Shown here: positions 45,594-57,448 of the stretch, piece after piece
Numbering within the stretch: the stretch's first letter is position 1
Layout: the number at the start of each line of letters is the position of its first letter
Assembly (NCBI GenBank): GCA_015698045.1
Contig: BLAL01000242.1
Coordinates: 1,555,001-1,619,000 of the forward strand
From: Rhizophagus clarus
Lineage: Eukaryota; Glomeromycota; Glomeromycetes; Glomerales; Glomeraceae
Reading direction: 5' to 3'
Length of the DNA: 64,000 nucleotides
Position numbers and translations under genes: made by a program
The notes under the pieces: generated by a model
Told to the model about the DNA's origin: nothing
What the model saw: the letters and a program-made list of their open reading frames with translations, nothing else
Database searches by the model: none

Positions 45594-46333
45594 CTAATAT
45601 TTTCTTTTGATATATGTGAAAATTAATATGTCGCACAAGACCTGACTGATGATCCACTTATCATCCTGGATCTTTTGTTTAATCTGTCTTATTGTTTCGT
45701 TTGTCTTTACTTCCAGATTTATGACTTTTCCAGTCGCTCTTTTCACATAAATAATTGATTTAATATCTAGATAAAGTATGGACTCATTTTTAATGTCGTA
45801 ATATGACAGAGTATAATAATCATTTAATTCTTTGCTATTAAAAATAATGCGTTGCTGGCCAGGTGAAATACGTTTTTTATCTTTGATCATTGATTTAACT
45901 TCTTTGATAGTGTTATTTGGGATTAAATTAAGCTTTATGGTTTGTTTAGATTCTTTTTGGATATTGTAACATGACAGAGTATAATGATCATCTAATTTAA
46001 CATCATCAAAAGTAATGCATTGTTTGTCGGAAGAAAAGCCTTTTAAATCCTGAATCATCTTTTTAATCTGGATGATGGTGTCACTCAAACATACTTTCAA
46101 TTCTATTATTCCGGTAGACGTTTTCACATAGATCATTGAACTCCTTGTTTCAGTTGGTATTGATATAAAGTCTTCACAATTACTACCTACTGTCCAACAC
46201 AATTTTGGAAGTTCTTCAATAATATCTCTCCAGTAGTAAGTGTAGTCACATTTGCTACATATACAGAACCTGTGAGATATTTAAGGCGAATGGAAAAAAT
46301 TGGACTGGGGTCAAGCAAAGTAGACAAGAGCAT
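45594..46333 (-). pseudogene. Divergent ubiquitin-like repeat protein, probably frameshifted
   Basis: The main frame (45594-46250) has three ubiquitin-like units: SMIYVKTSTGIIELKV to TLSCYNIQKES, KQTIKLNLIPNNTIKEV to TLSYYDIKNES, and IIYVKRATGKVINLEV to IKQKIQDDKW, the last truncated. The TLS.Y.I..ES pattern is typical of ubiquitin. No unit ends in Gly-Gly, so they could not be conjugated. Upstream, CICSKCDYTYYWRDI is in frame, but the best Met (46333, MLLSTLLDPSPIFSIRL) is in another frame, implying a one-base shift near 46260 or an unrecognised small intron. It may still be expressed from an internal start. Confidence 0.55.
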
Positions 46334-49026
46334 TTTTTTAATACGTTATTTTTTCGACAATGAACTTTTTATACGGATAGATTTATATACTGTTTACTGT
46401 CTGTGAAACATAAATACAACAATGGAATAAACTGTACGACTGTACGTAACAAATTAAAATTTATTAAAAATGGAAGATACCTAACTTAATGTAATTGAAT
46501 TTATCAGAACGAAATAAGGAACACCTGGGCAGAGCTTTTTTGGTAGGTTTTTTATGCAAAACTGGTGAATACCTTCTTCCGCTGATATAAAACAATTACT
46601 GTATTCATATTTAACTAATTTAAGAGAATGCAACCTGCAGCTCTAATTATTTTTTTAATTCAAACGAAACATATTATTTTAATTTAATGCATAGTAGAAA
46701 TTATATAAAATTTAGACTATTCTATATACTTATTGTATAGTATTTAGGCAGTTTTCGATTAAGGCCATTTGATAGGCTCAGATTGTGTCACGTAAGTGGC
46801 ACAGTCTGGCCTGAAATCGAAAACAGCAGAGTGACAAGTGTTTTATTATATAGACTCTCACGATCACACTATAAAATCATTATAGTCTATTTGTCTATTT
46901 AATGATTTTACTTTTTTTTTTTTTTTACTTTACAATACTCTTTTTCTTTTCAAACTTCAACATGAAAGTTCCGCGAAAAAATAAGGTTATTATTGACATA
47001 CTGTATTATTTATTGTATGTTATTAATTATCATTAAATTTTATAATTTTGTATTTTATAAATTTAGATATCTTCTTCAGTTGTTTATACTAAACCTACGA
47101 AAGAGCAAAAAGAATATTATAAACAAAAGCCTGTTGTTGAAAATACCCATTTATGCAATGTTCATTTATTATATATATCTCTAATAAAGCTATTCAATAA
47201 ATTTAAAAAAATATATAGTGTGATCCTATAAGGATATATAATAAAATTAATTATTTTATTTTTATCACTATCATAAAGTGATGATAATTAAAGGAGGTCA
47301 TAATAAATAATTTTTAAATTTAAAAATACTGTGTAATGTAACAATAAAAGAACTGCGCGATCTAATCATTTATTTTATTACAATACGTGTTAGATTTATA
47401 TACAATTCGTAAATTACCAGTTACTCAAACTTTGATAATTAATTGGACGTTTCATACTTTCATCCTGAACCAGTATCTCGACCAAAGACTGTACTACCAA
47501 TATCTCATTCGGTTCATTGACAGTACTTTTTCACTTCACCTTTCAAAACTTTTCTTCATTTTAAGTTACTTAAAATACTTAATAGTCTTCCATAACAAAA
47601 TACTGACATGAATTGCTACTAAACCACCAAAAATCATAATGAAATCGACATTATTCCGATATCACGAATGGCATGATATCGAAATTTGTATTTTAATTAG
47701 AATATATTCGTTAAATTTACTTGTTAATGAGATAATAAATGAAATTATTTAATTACTGTGATATTCAAAGGATTTCATATCCTTCAATAACAATAGACAC
47801 CATGTCTGTTGAATTTCGAGCAGTTAAAACTCAACTTGTATGCGGCATGAATCGGTTCCTGTCATGACTTTGAAAATTAACTTACATTTGCAACCCATAT
47901 CATTTGTTTCTCTCATATTTCTCGCATTAAAATTTCATTTCTTTTTATGACCTTCATTAAAATATTGTTCCTTGTATTAAAATTTACTCCTTTAATTGAA
48001 ATTTTTATTTTTTTTTACGATTTTTATACAATGAAAATCATGCAAATTTTAAAAATCCATCGAAAAACATTTTTTATTATTTATTTATGCAATACGAAAA
48101 TAATAAGATTCTCAATTAACATGAATGACATGCCGGGCTAACATGACAAGTTGTAAAGAAAAATTTTAATTTTATCCAAGTTTAAGTTCAGAAAAAAAAA
48201 TAATAAATTTTCTCGCTCCAAGTTAAAGCTGTGAAGAAAACAATTTTTTTGCCCCAAATTTAAGTTGGAGGAAAAAAAAAAAAATTTTGGGTCAGAAATC
48301 CCAAATATATTCTACTAAGGTAGTAGTAATAATAGGGCTTCTCAAGTTTACTCATGAAAAGAAGATATTATATTTTATAACAAAATAAAATGCGTTTGTA
48401 CAAAAGTCATTCAATAATTAATTATCATCGTTTTCAAAATTGGTGTGGCTTTTTGTTTGTGATTGTATATTCGAATAGCAATATTCGTCCGGTTTTCGGT
48501 TTTCCTTTTTTTATTCAAATATAACCATACCAACAATAAACACTGCAATGCGGTTGATCGTGAAAATCAAAAAGATTATCGTTTTTAATTATTGTTTTCG
48601 TTACGTAACTATGAGATGCTTTTTAAGTCGGACAAAATCATAATTTGGGTGTTTGATTATAATTGTACAATTACAATTCCATTAGAACTAAATAAAATTT
48701 AAAAAAGTTTACATTGTCAACCATTAAAACTATTACTAGCCAAAAATTCAAAAGTTCACTAAAGATTTGTTGACTATAAATAGAATTAATTCGTCATTCA
48801 TCAAGTGATAACTTGTCATACATGTCAAAAGGTATAAGACAATAGGGTAAGAAATGAAAATTATTACACTTTTTTTTCTTCTAATAAAAAAATTGATGAC
48901 AAATGACCGGTCGAAATATAATTAATTTTTTTCGTTCATTTCGTAAAGTGAGTAGAACTAAACGGTATACTGTATTTTGTTAATTAACGATAATAAGTAA
49001 ATTCATTTCTTTTTTTTGGCATATAG
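46334..49026. other. Long non-coding stretch
   Basis: It contains the hairpin at 46748-46827. The short open frames at 46993, 47387 and 47947 are AT-composition frames with no family. The first exon of the lactone oxidase is probably between 48800 and 49020, but I could not fix it. Confidence 0.4.
46748..46827. repeat. 80-bp GC-richer hairpin
   Basis: GCAGTTTTCGATT..GGCC..CAGATTGTGTCAC pairs with GTGGCACAGTCTGGCC..AATCGAAAACAGC around a GTAA loop, with one asymmetric bulge (ATTTGATAGGCT). It is much richer in G+C than its surroundings. It could be a tiny MITE, a small structured RNA, or a silencing precursor. No matching direct repeat at the ends was found. Confidence 0.55.
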
Positions 49027-51038
49027 AATGATAATATTAACCAAAAATATAATAATGAAGCAAAAAAAATTTATGATGGACCAAAATTTTGGGAGTTATC
49101 GAAAATTTATGAAAAAGATGATAATGTTAAAAAGAAATTAGGTATCATATATAACAACGTTTGTGACAATTTAATAAAAACTTTTAAAATCAGTTTTTAA
49201 AATAATTTTTTTAAAAATAAAAATTGATAGAAAATTTGATTAAGAAGATTAATCAAAGTCTTATTGATGAATATACAAATAAAGATCATACTGGACCTCA
49301 AATAGGTTTTTTTTATTGATTATAAGTAGGGATTCTCTACGCCTCAATATTTTCTCAAAATATACTTTTTATTTACTTTTAGAGGTAGTAACGAACAAGG
49401 TTGGTAACATAACGATTCGTGCAGATGTTGAAGTGATTTCATCGTTAGAAGGACTTGTAAAGATTATGGAAGCTTCAGTTAATGAAAAGAAGCATGTTAA
49501 AGCTGTAGGAGATTTTGAAGCGTTCAAGTAACATTCCTTTCCTTCAATTAATGCTAAGCATTCTAATAATTATATTAAATTAATTATTTTTTTATATAGT
49601 CGAATTACCGAAACTGATGGATTTCTTCTTTATACCAAAAATTATCGTGGAATGATTAAAAAAAATTCAAAATTATTAAAAGATGAATTTAAAAATAATA
49701 ATATTTATTATGACGTACGATGCGGAACTACATTACATGAAATTATATCAGAATTAAAGAAGGATGGTAGAGCTTTATATAATTTGCCTGGATGTGATGA
49801 ACAAACAATTGTTGGATGTAATGCAACATCTTCTCATGGAAGTGGAATGACGCATCAACCTTTAGCTTCACTTATAGTTACGGTTGATCTTGTTGTACCA
49901 GGTGGAAAATTTTATAAAATTGAACCAACAAATGGAATTACAAATCCTGATTTATTCTTAAAACAATATCCACATATTCAATTAATTCAAGATGACGAAA
50001 CATTCAATGCTAGTGTGGTAAACTTGGGAGCATTAGGGGTCATATATCAAGTAACTATTAGCACAGTACCATATTATAAAGTGATTTCAATAAGAGAAGA
50101 AACAACTTGGGAAGAAGTTAAACTTATCTTATCAAAAAAACCTTATAATGAGAATGATATTTTAAAATATCATAATTCAGAAATTTGGATAAGTCCTTAT
50201 ACACCATATGCTCTTGTTACAAAAAGAAGCATTGCTACGGAAAAAGATGAGCAAAATTATCCAAAATTACTACAAAATGATTGGGTACGGGAAATTTTAA
50301 ATTATCCAATCATTAAGGATATAGCTAATAAATTAAGTGCTGATAGTGGTCATATATTATTCCTACTATTGAATTTATTTCCGAACATTGTTCCCTTATT
50401 AATTGAAACAGCTTTAAAAACTCAATATAATGAAATTCCTACGGTTGATGATTATAATAATATTTATTATGTCGGATTTTTTAATAATTTTAAAGTTGTC
50501 GCCGTAGAATTTTCATTTTCAATGAAAGATGATAATCATATTAAAGCTATTGATGATTTAAAAAAGACATTACAAGAAATAAGAACTAAATATAATTATA
50601 ATATCAATGGACCTATTGCCATGAGGTTTACTGCTGCTTCCCCTCAATATATGTCCATGTCTCACAATACAAATGATGAACCAAGATGTTTTGCAGAAAT
50701 GTCAATCCTAGTATACGTAAGAATTGGATATTATTATTATGTATTGGAATTTTCGTTTTTTCCTTTTAAGAATTTAACCGATTCTTTTGTATTTTTAGGA
50801 TACAAAGATTGATTATTATAAACATGTTTTTAAACCATTATTTGGTGTGGCGTTAAAATATAATGCGAGATTTCATTGGGGTCAACATTTAGATTCGGAT
50901 TTAGATCGAACATATCTTTATAATGCCTTTGATAAAAATGCTATCGATTTATTTCTTAAACAAATTTCTAAATTTGATCCTCAGGGTTTAATGACTAATA
51001 ATTTTTTAGCAAAATTTGGTCTTACTCCTAAGCAATAA
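49027..51038 (+). CDS. FAD-dependent sugar-1,4-lactone oxidase-like protein (5' exon not found)
   Basis: Exons 49027-49141, 49231-49305, 49383-49527, 49600-50716 and 50799-51038 join in frame (563 residues). An FAD-binding PCMH domain runs from [18 protein letters not shown] through [47 protein letters not shown] and [18 protein letters not shown]. The C-terminal HWGQHLD matches the HWGK-type motif of D-arabinono-1,4-lactone / L-gulono-lactone oxidases, which make erythroascorbate or ascorbate with H2O2 release. The usual His-linked flavin site is not evident. The introns upstream are phase 1 and consistent. The start codon must lie in an exon before 49027. Cholesterol-oxidase-type VAO enzymes are an alternative. 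Confidence 0.75.
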
Positions 51039-52246
51039 AATTAACAATAATATTTACTCTTCTTAGAAAAAAAAACCATCAAGTTTTTCAAACCTGTTAA
51101 ATTATTCGACAATAAACTCTGTACAACCATGACACGTGTATTTTAAAAAACTAAAGTGGCAGAATCGTTATTTTAGATGCAGCAATTATTTTGAATTGAG
51201 TATTTAAGCGTTATTATGACATCAAAGGTTTATCGAGCATTTCACATAATAGAAAAATTACCTTTCAAAGTTTTCTTCTTCGCTCATCAAGTAGTAAAAT
51301 AAAATTCTAATTATCATAATAAATTGGCACATAAATCACTTTGAAGAAGATAAATTTTACTCGCACTTTACATTTTCATTTTTGTTTCCATATTTACCGT
51401 CTAGCACTGCCTATAGTATCCCCCTTTATGTATCCCCCAGTCCCCAGATAAAGTACCCGTCTCAATATATCGAATATGTAATATGTAAATTTCTTAAATA
51501 ATTATTAATCAGCATATTTTAATGGTTATTATAAATCAAATTTAAAGTCTCGTATATTAAATCCTTCCAGTACTGTTAGGATGGAAATTGTACCCGGGGA
51601 CTTTAGTCAATGCTAGACAGTATGATTATTCCTTCTCTCTCAAACATTAAATAACGTTGGTAGAGCAAAGTCAGCAAACGTTAGTGATGAAACGGTGAAA
51701 TTTCAGCCCTTTTGAAGTACTACTCAAAACAATGGTTACTTATTTTTTTTGAGTATATCGACAAATTATTTAAAAATTTGAACTTTAGATAATTGTTTTA
51801 GATTCTTTATGGATTTACTACATAAAATATTACTTAAATTTTAAAAACAATATATAGATTCTTTTTTTTTTATTGTTGTATAACTTTTTCGCTTTATATT
51901 TTCTACTTGTACAGTATAATTAACTGTTCTTAAGGTAAAGTAGCAATAATTTATTTCAAATGAGGATTAAATGTTTCTGCAAAATGTAATGTGGCGTGCC
52001 TGTTACACTCGCATTACACTAGACAAAATATTAGAAGATAGAAAAATCGTAGCGTAGCGTAAAAAATGAAATTACAAGTCCTAAATTTGAATTCTAGTAT
52101 ATTTTCTAAAAAATAAAGTTATAACGATAAATTGTATCAATGTTCTTTTCTGAAAAAGAAGTTTCTGATTATAGAATATATACTTGGCGAAGATATGCTG
52201 CAATATAATGATATATTTATAATTAGTTGATTCAAATTTAGTATAA
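51039..52246. other. Intergenic, no gene seen
   Basis: 3' flanks of two convergent genes (lactone oxidase and kinase). No coding frame. Confidence 0.4.
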
Positions 52247-54961
52247 TTATATTTTATTGTAAAAATACCTTCGAATTTCATCTATATCAAATTCAAGTTC
52301 TTTTGAAGCATAATCTAAACAAAATAAATAAATTTTAATATATTATTGACAAGATCAGTTTTTTTTTTTTAAAAAAAATTAATTTACCTTTATTATTTAA
52401 CCCTTTGATATTTGCGTATAAAATATGCGCATTTGAATGCGAAGAATTTTGAAGCTTAGAATTTGTATCTTTTAAGGATGAGCTTAATTTAAAAATAAAT
52501 TTATTAATCAGTTGTGCTTAAAATTATTTTAAATTTTATAAAATTAAGATCATTCTTTACCTTTGAGACACGTTAATATCAAATTCATATTCATACGATG
52601 TGTATTCTAAAAAGAATAGATAATTAAAAAATATGATATGACTACTCTTTTTAAGAAAAATTAAATTACCTTCATTTTTTGATGTTTTATTCGATATTCC
52701 AAATTTACTGTCTAAATTATTAAAAATAAAGTCTTTAAATTATATTATTATTTGATAAACATTAATTATTGTACTGTACATACCTCGTCTTGTATTTAAT
52801 GAATTTGTTGAAGATAAACTTTTGATTAAGGAATTAGAAGAATCAGTACATAAAGATCTTAAAGATCTGCTTGTATAAATTGCTTTTGGATGAGGTTTTT
52901 CAGTAAATTCAGGACCAAGTTTCTTTAATCGTATTAATTCCAATCGTTTTTGTTCAGCCATATGTATTTCAGGTAGATCATAAGCACGACCTTTACCTTT
53001 ATTGGATACGTGAACGAAAATTTTAATAATTTCCTCTGCAGTAGGTCTATTTTTAGGATCCAAATCCCAACATCTTTTCATTAAACTAGCCAAAAATTCA
53101 GGAGTATCTTCTGTAATTTCAGGACGTTTTCCATCAATAATATTGTAAATAAGATTATGATCATGTTCAATGTTAGCAAAAGGTTTACATCCTGTTGTAA
53201 TTTCCCATATGATCATACCCAGACTATAAATATCTGATGCTTGTGAAAATTTAGCTCCTTTAAATATTTCTGGTGCAATATAAGGTATTACTCCATATAT
53301 CTCATTATTGAATAAAATATCATTCGCAGGGTGTGATAATCCTAAATCTCCAATTTTCCATCGAGAATCTTCCTTTTTTTTAGTAATATTATAATATTTA
53401 CTATATAATATATTTCCACTATGGAAATCTCCATGTACAAAATTCACTCCATGAATTCTTTCAAGTCTAGAAATAAAGAATCACATAATTAACAATATAT
53501 AGTATTGTATTTAATTAATAATAGAAATATGAATACCCTTCTGATATATCAAATATTATATGCATTTTTTCTTCCCATGTAATATGTGAAAAATGAATTT
53601 GTAAGTAATTGTGTAAAGTTCCTCCATCTGCATATTGCATAACTAACATATAATCATTTGTTACAGGGTCCATTGTAACGCCATAACATGTAATAACGTG
53701 TCCGTAATAATGGTGCCTGTAATGTGATTTTAACTATTGTTTAAAAAATAATTAATAATTGAACAAATATATAAAGAATCATGAAGTAATTAAAGTATGA
53801 CATAATAATTACCTCATTTAAAAAATATTTTTTAAAATCTTGAGAGTTTAGGAATTTTTTTAGAGCAACTTGAAATTCTTCACTCCTAGGTTCATAATAA
53901 TGTGACCTATACACACTTTCATATAACCAGGTTGCCTTATAAATAATACCATAACCTCCCTTTGCTATTTCATTCAAAATTGTTATTTGAGAGTATGGAA
54001 TCCATTGAATATTTGATTCTAGATCATAAACTCTATAATTTGTTTTGATAAAATTATAAAAATTTATCAAGCTATAATCTTTGTTAATAATATTCATAAA
54101 ACTCACAATTTTATGACCAGGTTCAGTACTAAAACGTATGCAATGGAGAAACTCATCTATGTCATCATGTCCACTACTACTCTTTAAAATATCAGAAGAA
54201 GTGTGTATTGTTCTTTCGCATTTCTTACATTGGGACTGATATGTAAGTCCAAAGATAATATTTGTCGTTAAACAATATCTACATCCAGTATAAAGTATAT
54301 AACAATATGAACACCATTTTTGACAGTTTGAAGAAGATATTAGGTTCAAATTACTACACGCTACACATTTATTAATAGAATCCCACCATGGTAAATAAAT
54401 AATTGGAATGGGCTTTTTATATGTTGATTCTATCAGTCCGGAAGAAATATGATAACAATCTGAACATATTCTAAATTCATAAAATTCCGAAAATCGCTGA
54501 ATCAATTTTCCACATAATTTACACTCTTCAATTATTTCGTTTTGTCTTTTTTGTCTTTCAATACTAATGTTAACGTCATATAATAAATATGATGGATGTA
54601 AAACTATTTGTTTAAACCATGAAATTATTGAACAATTTTTACACCATTCTTGAATTTTTAATGTACAAAAGTTTCTATCCCTACTTGATTCATGTTCTTT
54701 ACAATAATGAATATCTTTTGTACTTATATGTACATCCAAATACATTTCATTATCATCATCAGTTATACTAGTTACATATTGCGATAGACAATTCTCACAA
54801 TATTTTTGTTTAACTAAAAGTGTTTTGGAATATTTATTCCCACAATTAAAACAATTTTCATCATCTTGATTAAACGGAACAAACAAAATTGGCACAGGAC
54901 TAGATTTTAATTTTGGAACTGGATCGAAAGAATCTCTATTATAAGTATTTGACTGGTCCAT
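52247..54961 (-). CDS. Zn-ribbon protein kinase, seven exons
   Basis: Exons 54961-53813, 53733-53537, 53466-52784, 52711-52670, 52606-52561, 52482-52388 and 52314-52247 join in frame (759 residues). Residues 1-290 carry paired CxxC motifs (CFNCG..CENC, CKLCG..CSDC, CVACS..CSYC, CRYC..CKKC), probably zinc ribbons. The kinase domain follows: IAKGGYGIIYKA (glycine loop), VALKKF (ATP Lys), VHGDFHSGNIL (catalytic loop with HGDFH instead of HRDLK), GDLGLS (DFG position), YIAPEIF and DIYSLGMIIWEITTG. It resembles the very large Rhizophagus tyrosine-kinase-like family. The tail has short exons repeating a Y.SYE.EFDI / YASKELEFDI pattern. The last exon could be extended by another splice at 52257. Confidence 0.85.
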
Positions 54962-56929
54962 TTATTTATGTTCTAATTAGTTGGAAAAAAAAAATATTTT
55001 TTTTTATGGCCAAAGGTTTTTTATATAACGTTAAATAAGTTTTCAATTTCATGATAGACAATCAATTTACTTTACGGAATTCTTTAAGTCCTTCTGACTA
55101 TTCTTCAAAGATTTTCCAAAAAATATTGTGGCCAAGTAGAATTTCTGTAAAGAAAAATCGGCCTGTACAACTTGCCAAGTACTTGTCACATGATCTAAAA
55201 TAATGAGCACAATTTTATATTTTCCAAAATCTCCACAAGACAACTGTACTGTATATTTAATGAAATTATTAATTTGATTCACCACTATTAAAATGTGTCA
55301 TTACTCTCTACAAGTACAAGAACTATATTAGTTATCTAACAAGAACATTATGCTTTAATATTATTTACGAAAGGTTTAACATTAGTTTATTAGCCTAATT
55401 TGAATTTCCTTATACAGTAGATTGCTAAAATCGATCTACAATTATTTCTGGAAACGGACTGTTTTTCAGTAAACTTTATTATTATAGTGTTTCAGGGAAA
55501 GATTACTCTCCTTGCTAACTGCATACAATATTCCTCGTAGTAACGGGTTCAAATCCGAATGGTATCCACTACTAAATCTGACAATTTGGCACCTTGTGCA
55601 GTCCTCATGTTATATCCTCGAGTATTCAATCTAACCAAACATTTCTTGAACAAGATCCAAATACTGTAGGCAGCACCATACAGTACTAGAATTACAATAT
55701 TAATTAAAGATATATAATTCTGATTTTTTTATATTTTTATGTACCCGAACTTGTCGGAAACAACTGATTTTGTTCATTAAACGCAACGCATGTAAAAGAA
55801 ATTTGGAATTTTGTAATTCACAAATTATAATCTTTATTTTTCTTACTTTTAACTTAGACAGTACCCATCAATTGTTTTTAATGATTCTATTAGAAAAAGA
55901 TGAATCACTGTAATAATCACTAAATGATTATTTTCATCTGTTCTTTTGGAACTATAATAAATAAACTAATAAATCAGTTGATTTAATAAATGGTACCTTA
56001 CGTGACCACCTTGTCTTTAAAAATACTATATCGTTCAATTGTTATCTGAATATGGAATCCTGCAGAGAAAATTTGCCTATGAATTTATGCCTAACAGTTT
56101 GTCAATAAATTAAAATCTTTATTAGTAATTTATTACAATCAGAGCTCGATAAAACGAACTATTTGTTCAGATGATTTTGAGTCGTTGTATCAAATATTCG
56201 ATAAATCAAATATTTTTGATATATACGATTTCGGTATATCCAGAAATATATCATTTAAGTATTTATAGCATCAATACAATGCTATCTTACAGTGCGCACC
56301 CAGCAGATGTCATGACTGTCAGGTGATACGCTGAATAGTGCCGGCCGAGTAAGTTAATTCCGGCTAGAATTAGGTTTATCGCGAATAATACATATAACTG
56401 ATAACCAAACTTGCTTCGTTATATGTAATATCGAGAAAATTATAATAAAGTACCTTATATATTATAGACGATTTTGGTTTAAGAAAAAGTTCGTTAACGG
56501 TTAAAAATCAGTTTATTCCGAATAGTTATATCTAATTATGATCAACAAAGTTAACTGTTAAGCTTAAAAATTTACAGTCGAAATGATTTTGTTGTGCACT
56601 CTACAGGCCAAAACTAATTTAATTCTGGCCAGAGATGACTTAGATATAGTAATATCGTGAAATTTATAATAAAATCGGCATACTGCGATGTAGTTACAAA
56701 TGAATTTAATTTAAGAAAAAAATCTGTATGAGCTAAAATCAGTAGACGATTGTATTGTTCTAATTTGCAATGTATTCATTATTAAAATGAACACAGCGCA
56801 TTATAATTTTCACTACTCATAAAATTTGTTCTCTTGCAATTCCCTGAGACTATAGATGATATTTGCCATCAATAATTTGATCATTTTTGATAGTTCAAAT
56901 TACCACAAATTATATGATATCCATTCGAA
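54962..56929. other. Intergenic, with pogo-like repeat debris
   Basis: About 56140-56800 contains GAGCTCGATAAAACGAACTATTTG, GGTTTAAGAAAAAGTTCGTT and a second diverged GTTTAAGAAAAAAATC, a pattern I associate with pogo/Tigger-type MITE remains; the same repeat occurs at 5600. A minus-strand open frame at 55067-55285 is unsupported. Confidence 0.4.
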
Positions 56930-57405
56930 AGAAATACGAACAAATAAAATTCAGAAAATCGAAGAAATAATTTTTCCGAATAAAAATACAAATTTCAATT
57001 TCAATTTTATTTTAATATTAATAGTAAGGCTGCCTTCTAACTTCCAAAAACATACAAATTTACAATGTAAACCCCATAATTCTTGAATATTTAATGTACT
57101 ATCCCTACTTTGATACTTTGATGTGAATATCTTTTTTTTTTTGTACTTCTAAATACACTTCTAAATACATATCATTATAAGTTGTACTAATGACGTATTG
57201 TGTGATAGACAATTTTCGTAACATATTTACTTTTTTCATAATTAATATCATTTTTTTTTCATCATTTTTTTACATTTTTTGATTATTTTTGATTATTTTG
57301 ATTAAAAGCAAATAAAAACCGGTATGAGGCTAGATTTTAATTTTAATATTGGATCGAAAAGTATTGTTCATTATACGCAATATTTGTATTTGTCAATTCC
57401 ATTTT
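56930..57405 (-). pseudogene. Decayed copy of the 5' part of the kinase gene
   Basis: Plus-strand words align in order with the 5' end of the kinase at about 54480-54945: TTCAGAAAATCGAAGAAATAA against TTCCGAAAATCGCTGAATCAA; ATTCTTGAATATTTAATGTA against ATTCTTGAATTTTTAATGTA; TATCCCTACTTGA-type, TGTGATAGACAATTTTCGTAAC against TGCGATAGACAATTCTCACAA; and CTAGATTTTAATTTT..TGGATCGAAA at both. It lies about 2.4 kb upstream of the kinase, same orientation, as a truncated tandem duplicate with many indels. Nothing beyond the Zn-ribbon part is seen. Confidence 0.65.
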
Positions 57406-57417
57406 TATTTATTATTA

Positions 57418-57448
<31 letters not shown>

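Noticed and set aside
55067..55285. 72-residue minus-strand frame
   Set aside because: It has no recognisable domain, and similar crumbs in this DNA are usually transposon remains.
55500..55580. tRNA candidate around GGGTTCAAATCC
   Set aside because: The T-loop-like word lacks a 5-bp stem, and no matching acceptor or anticodon stems are found upstream.
6300..55680. Frequent TACTGTA/TACAGTA words across the window
   Set aside because: They are scattered without fixed spacing, and could be remnants of several MITE families or chance in AT-rich DNA.
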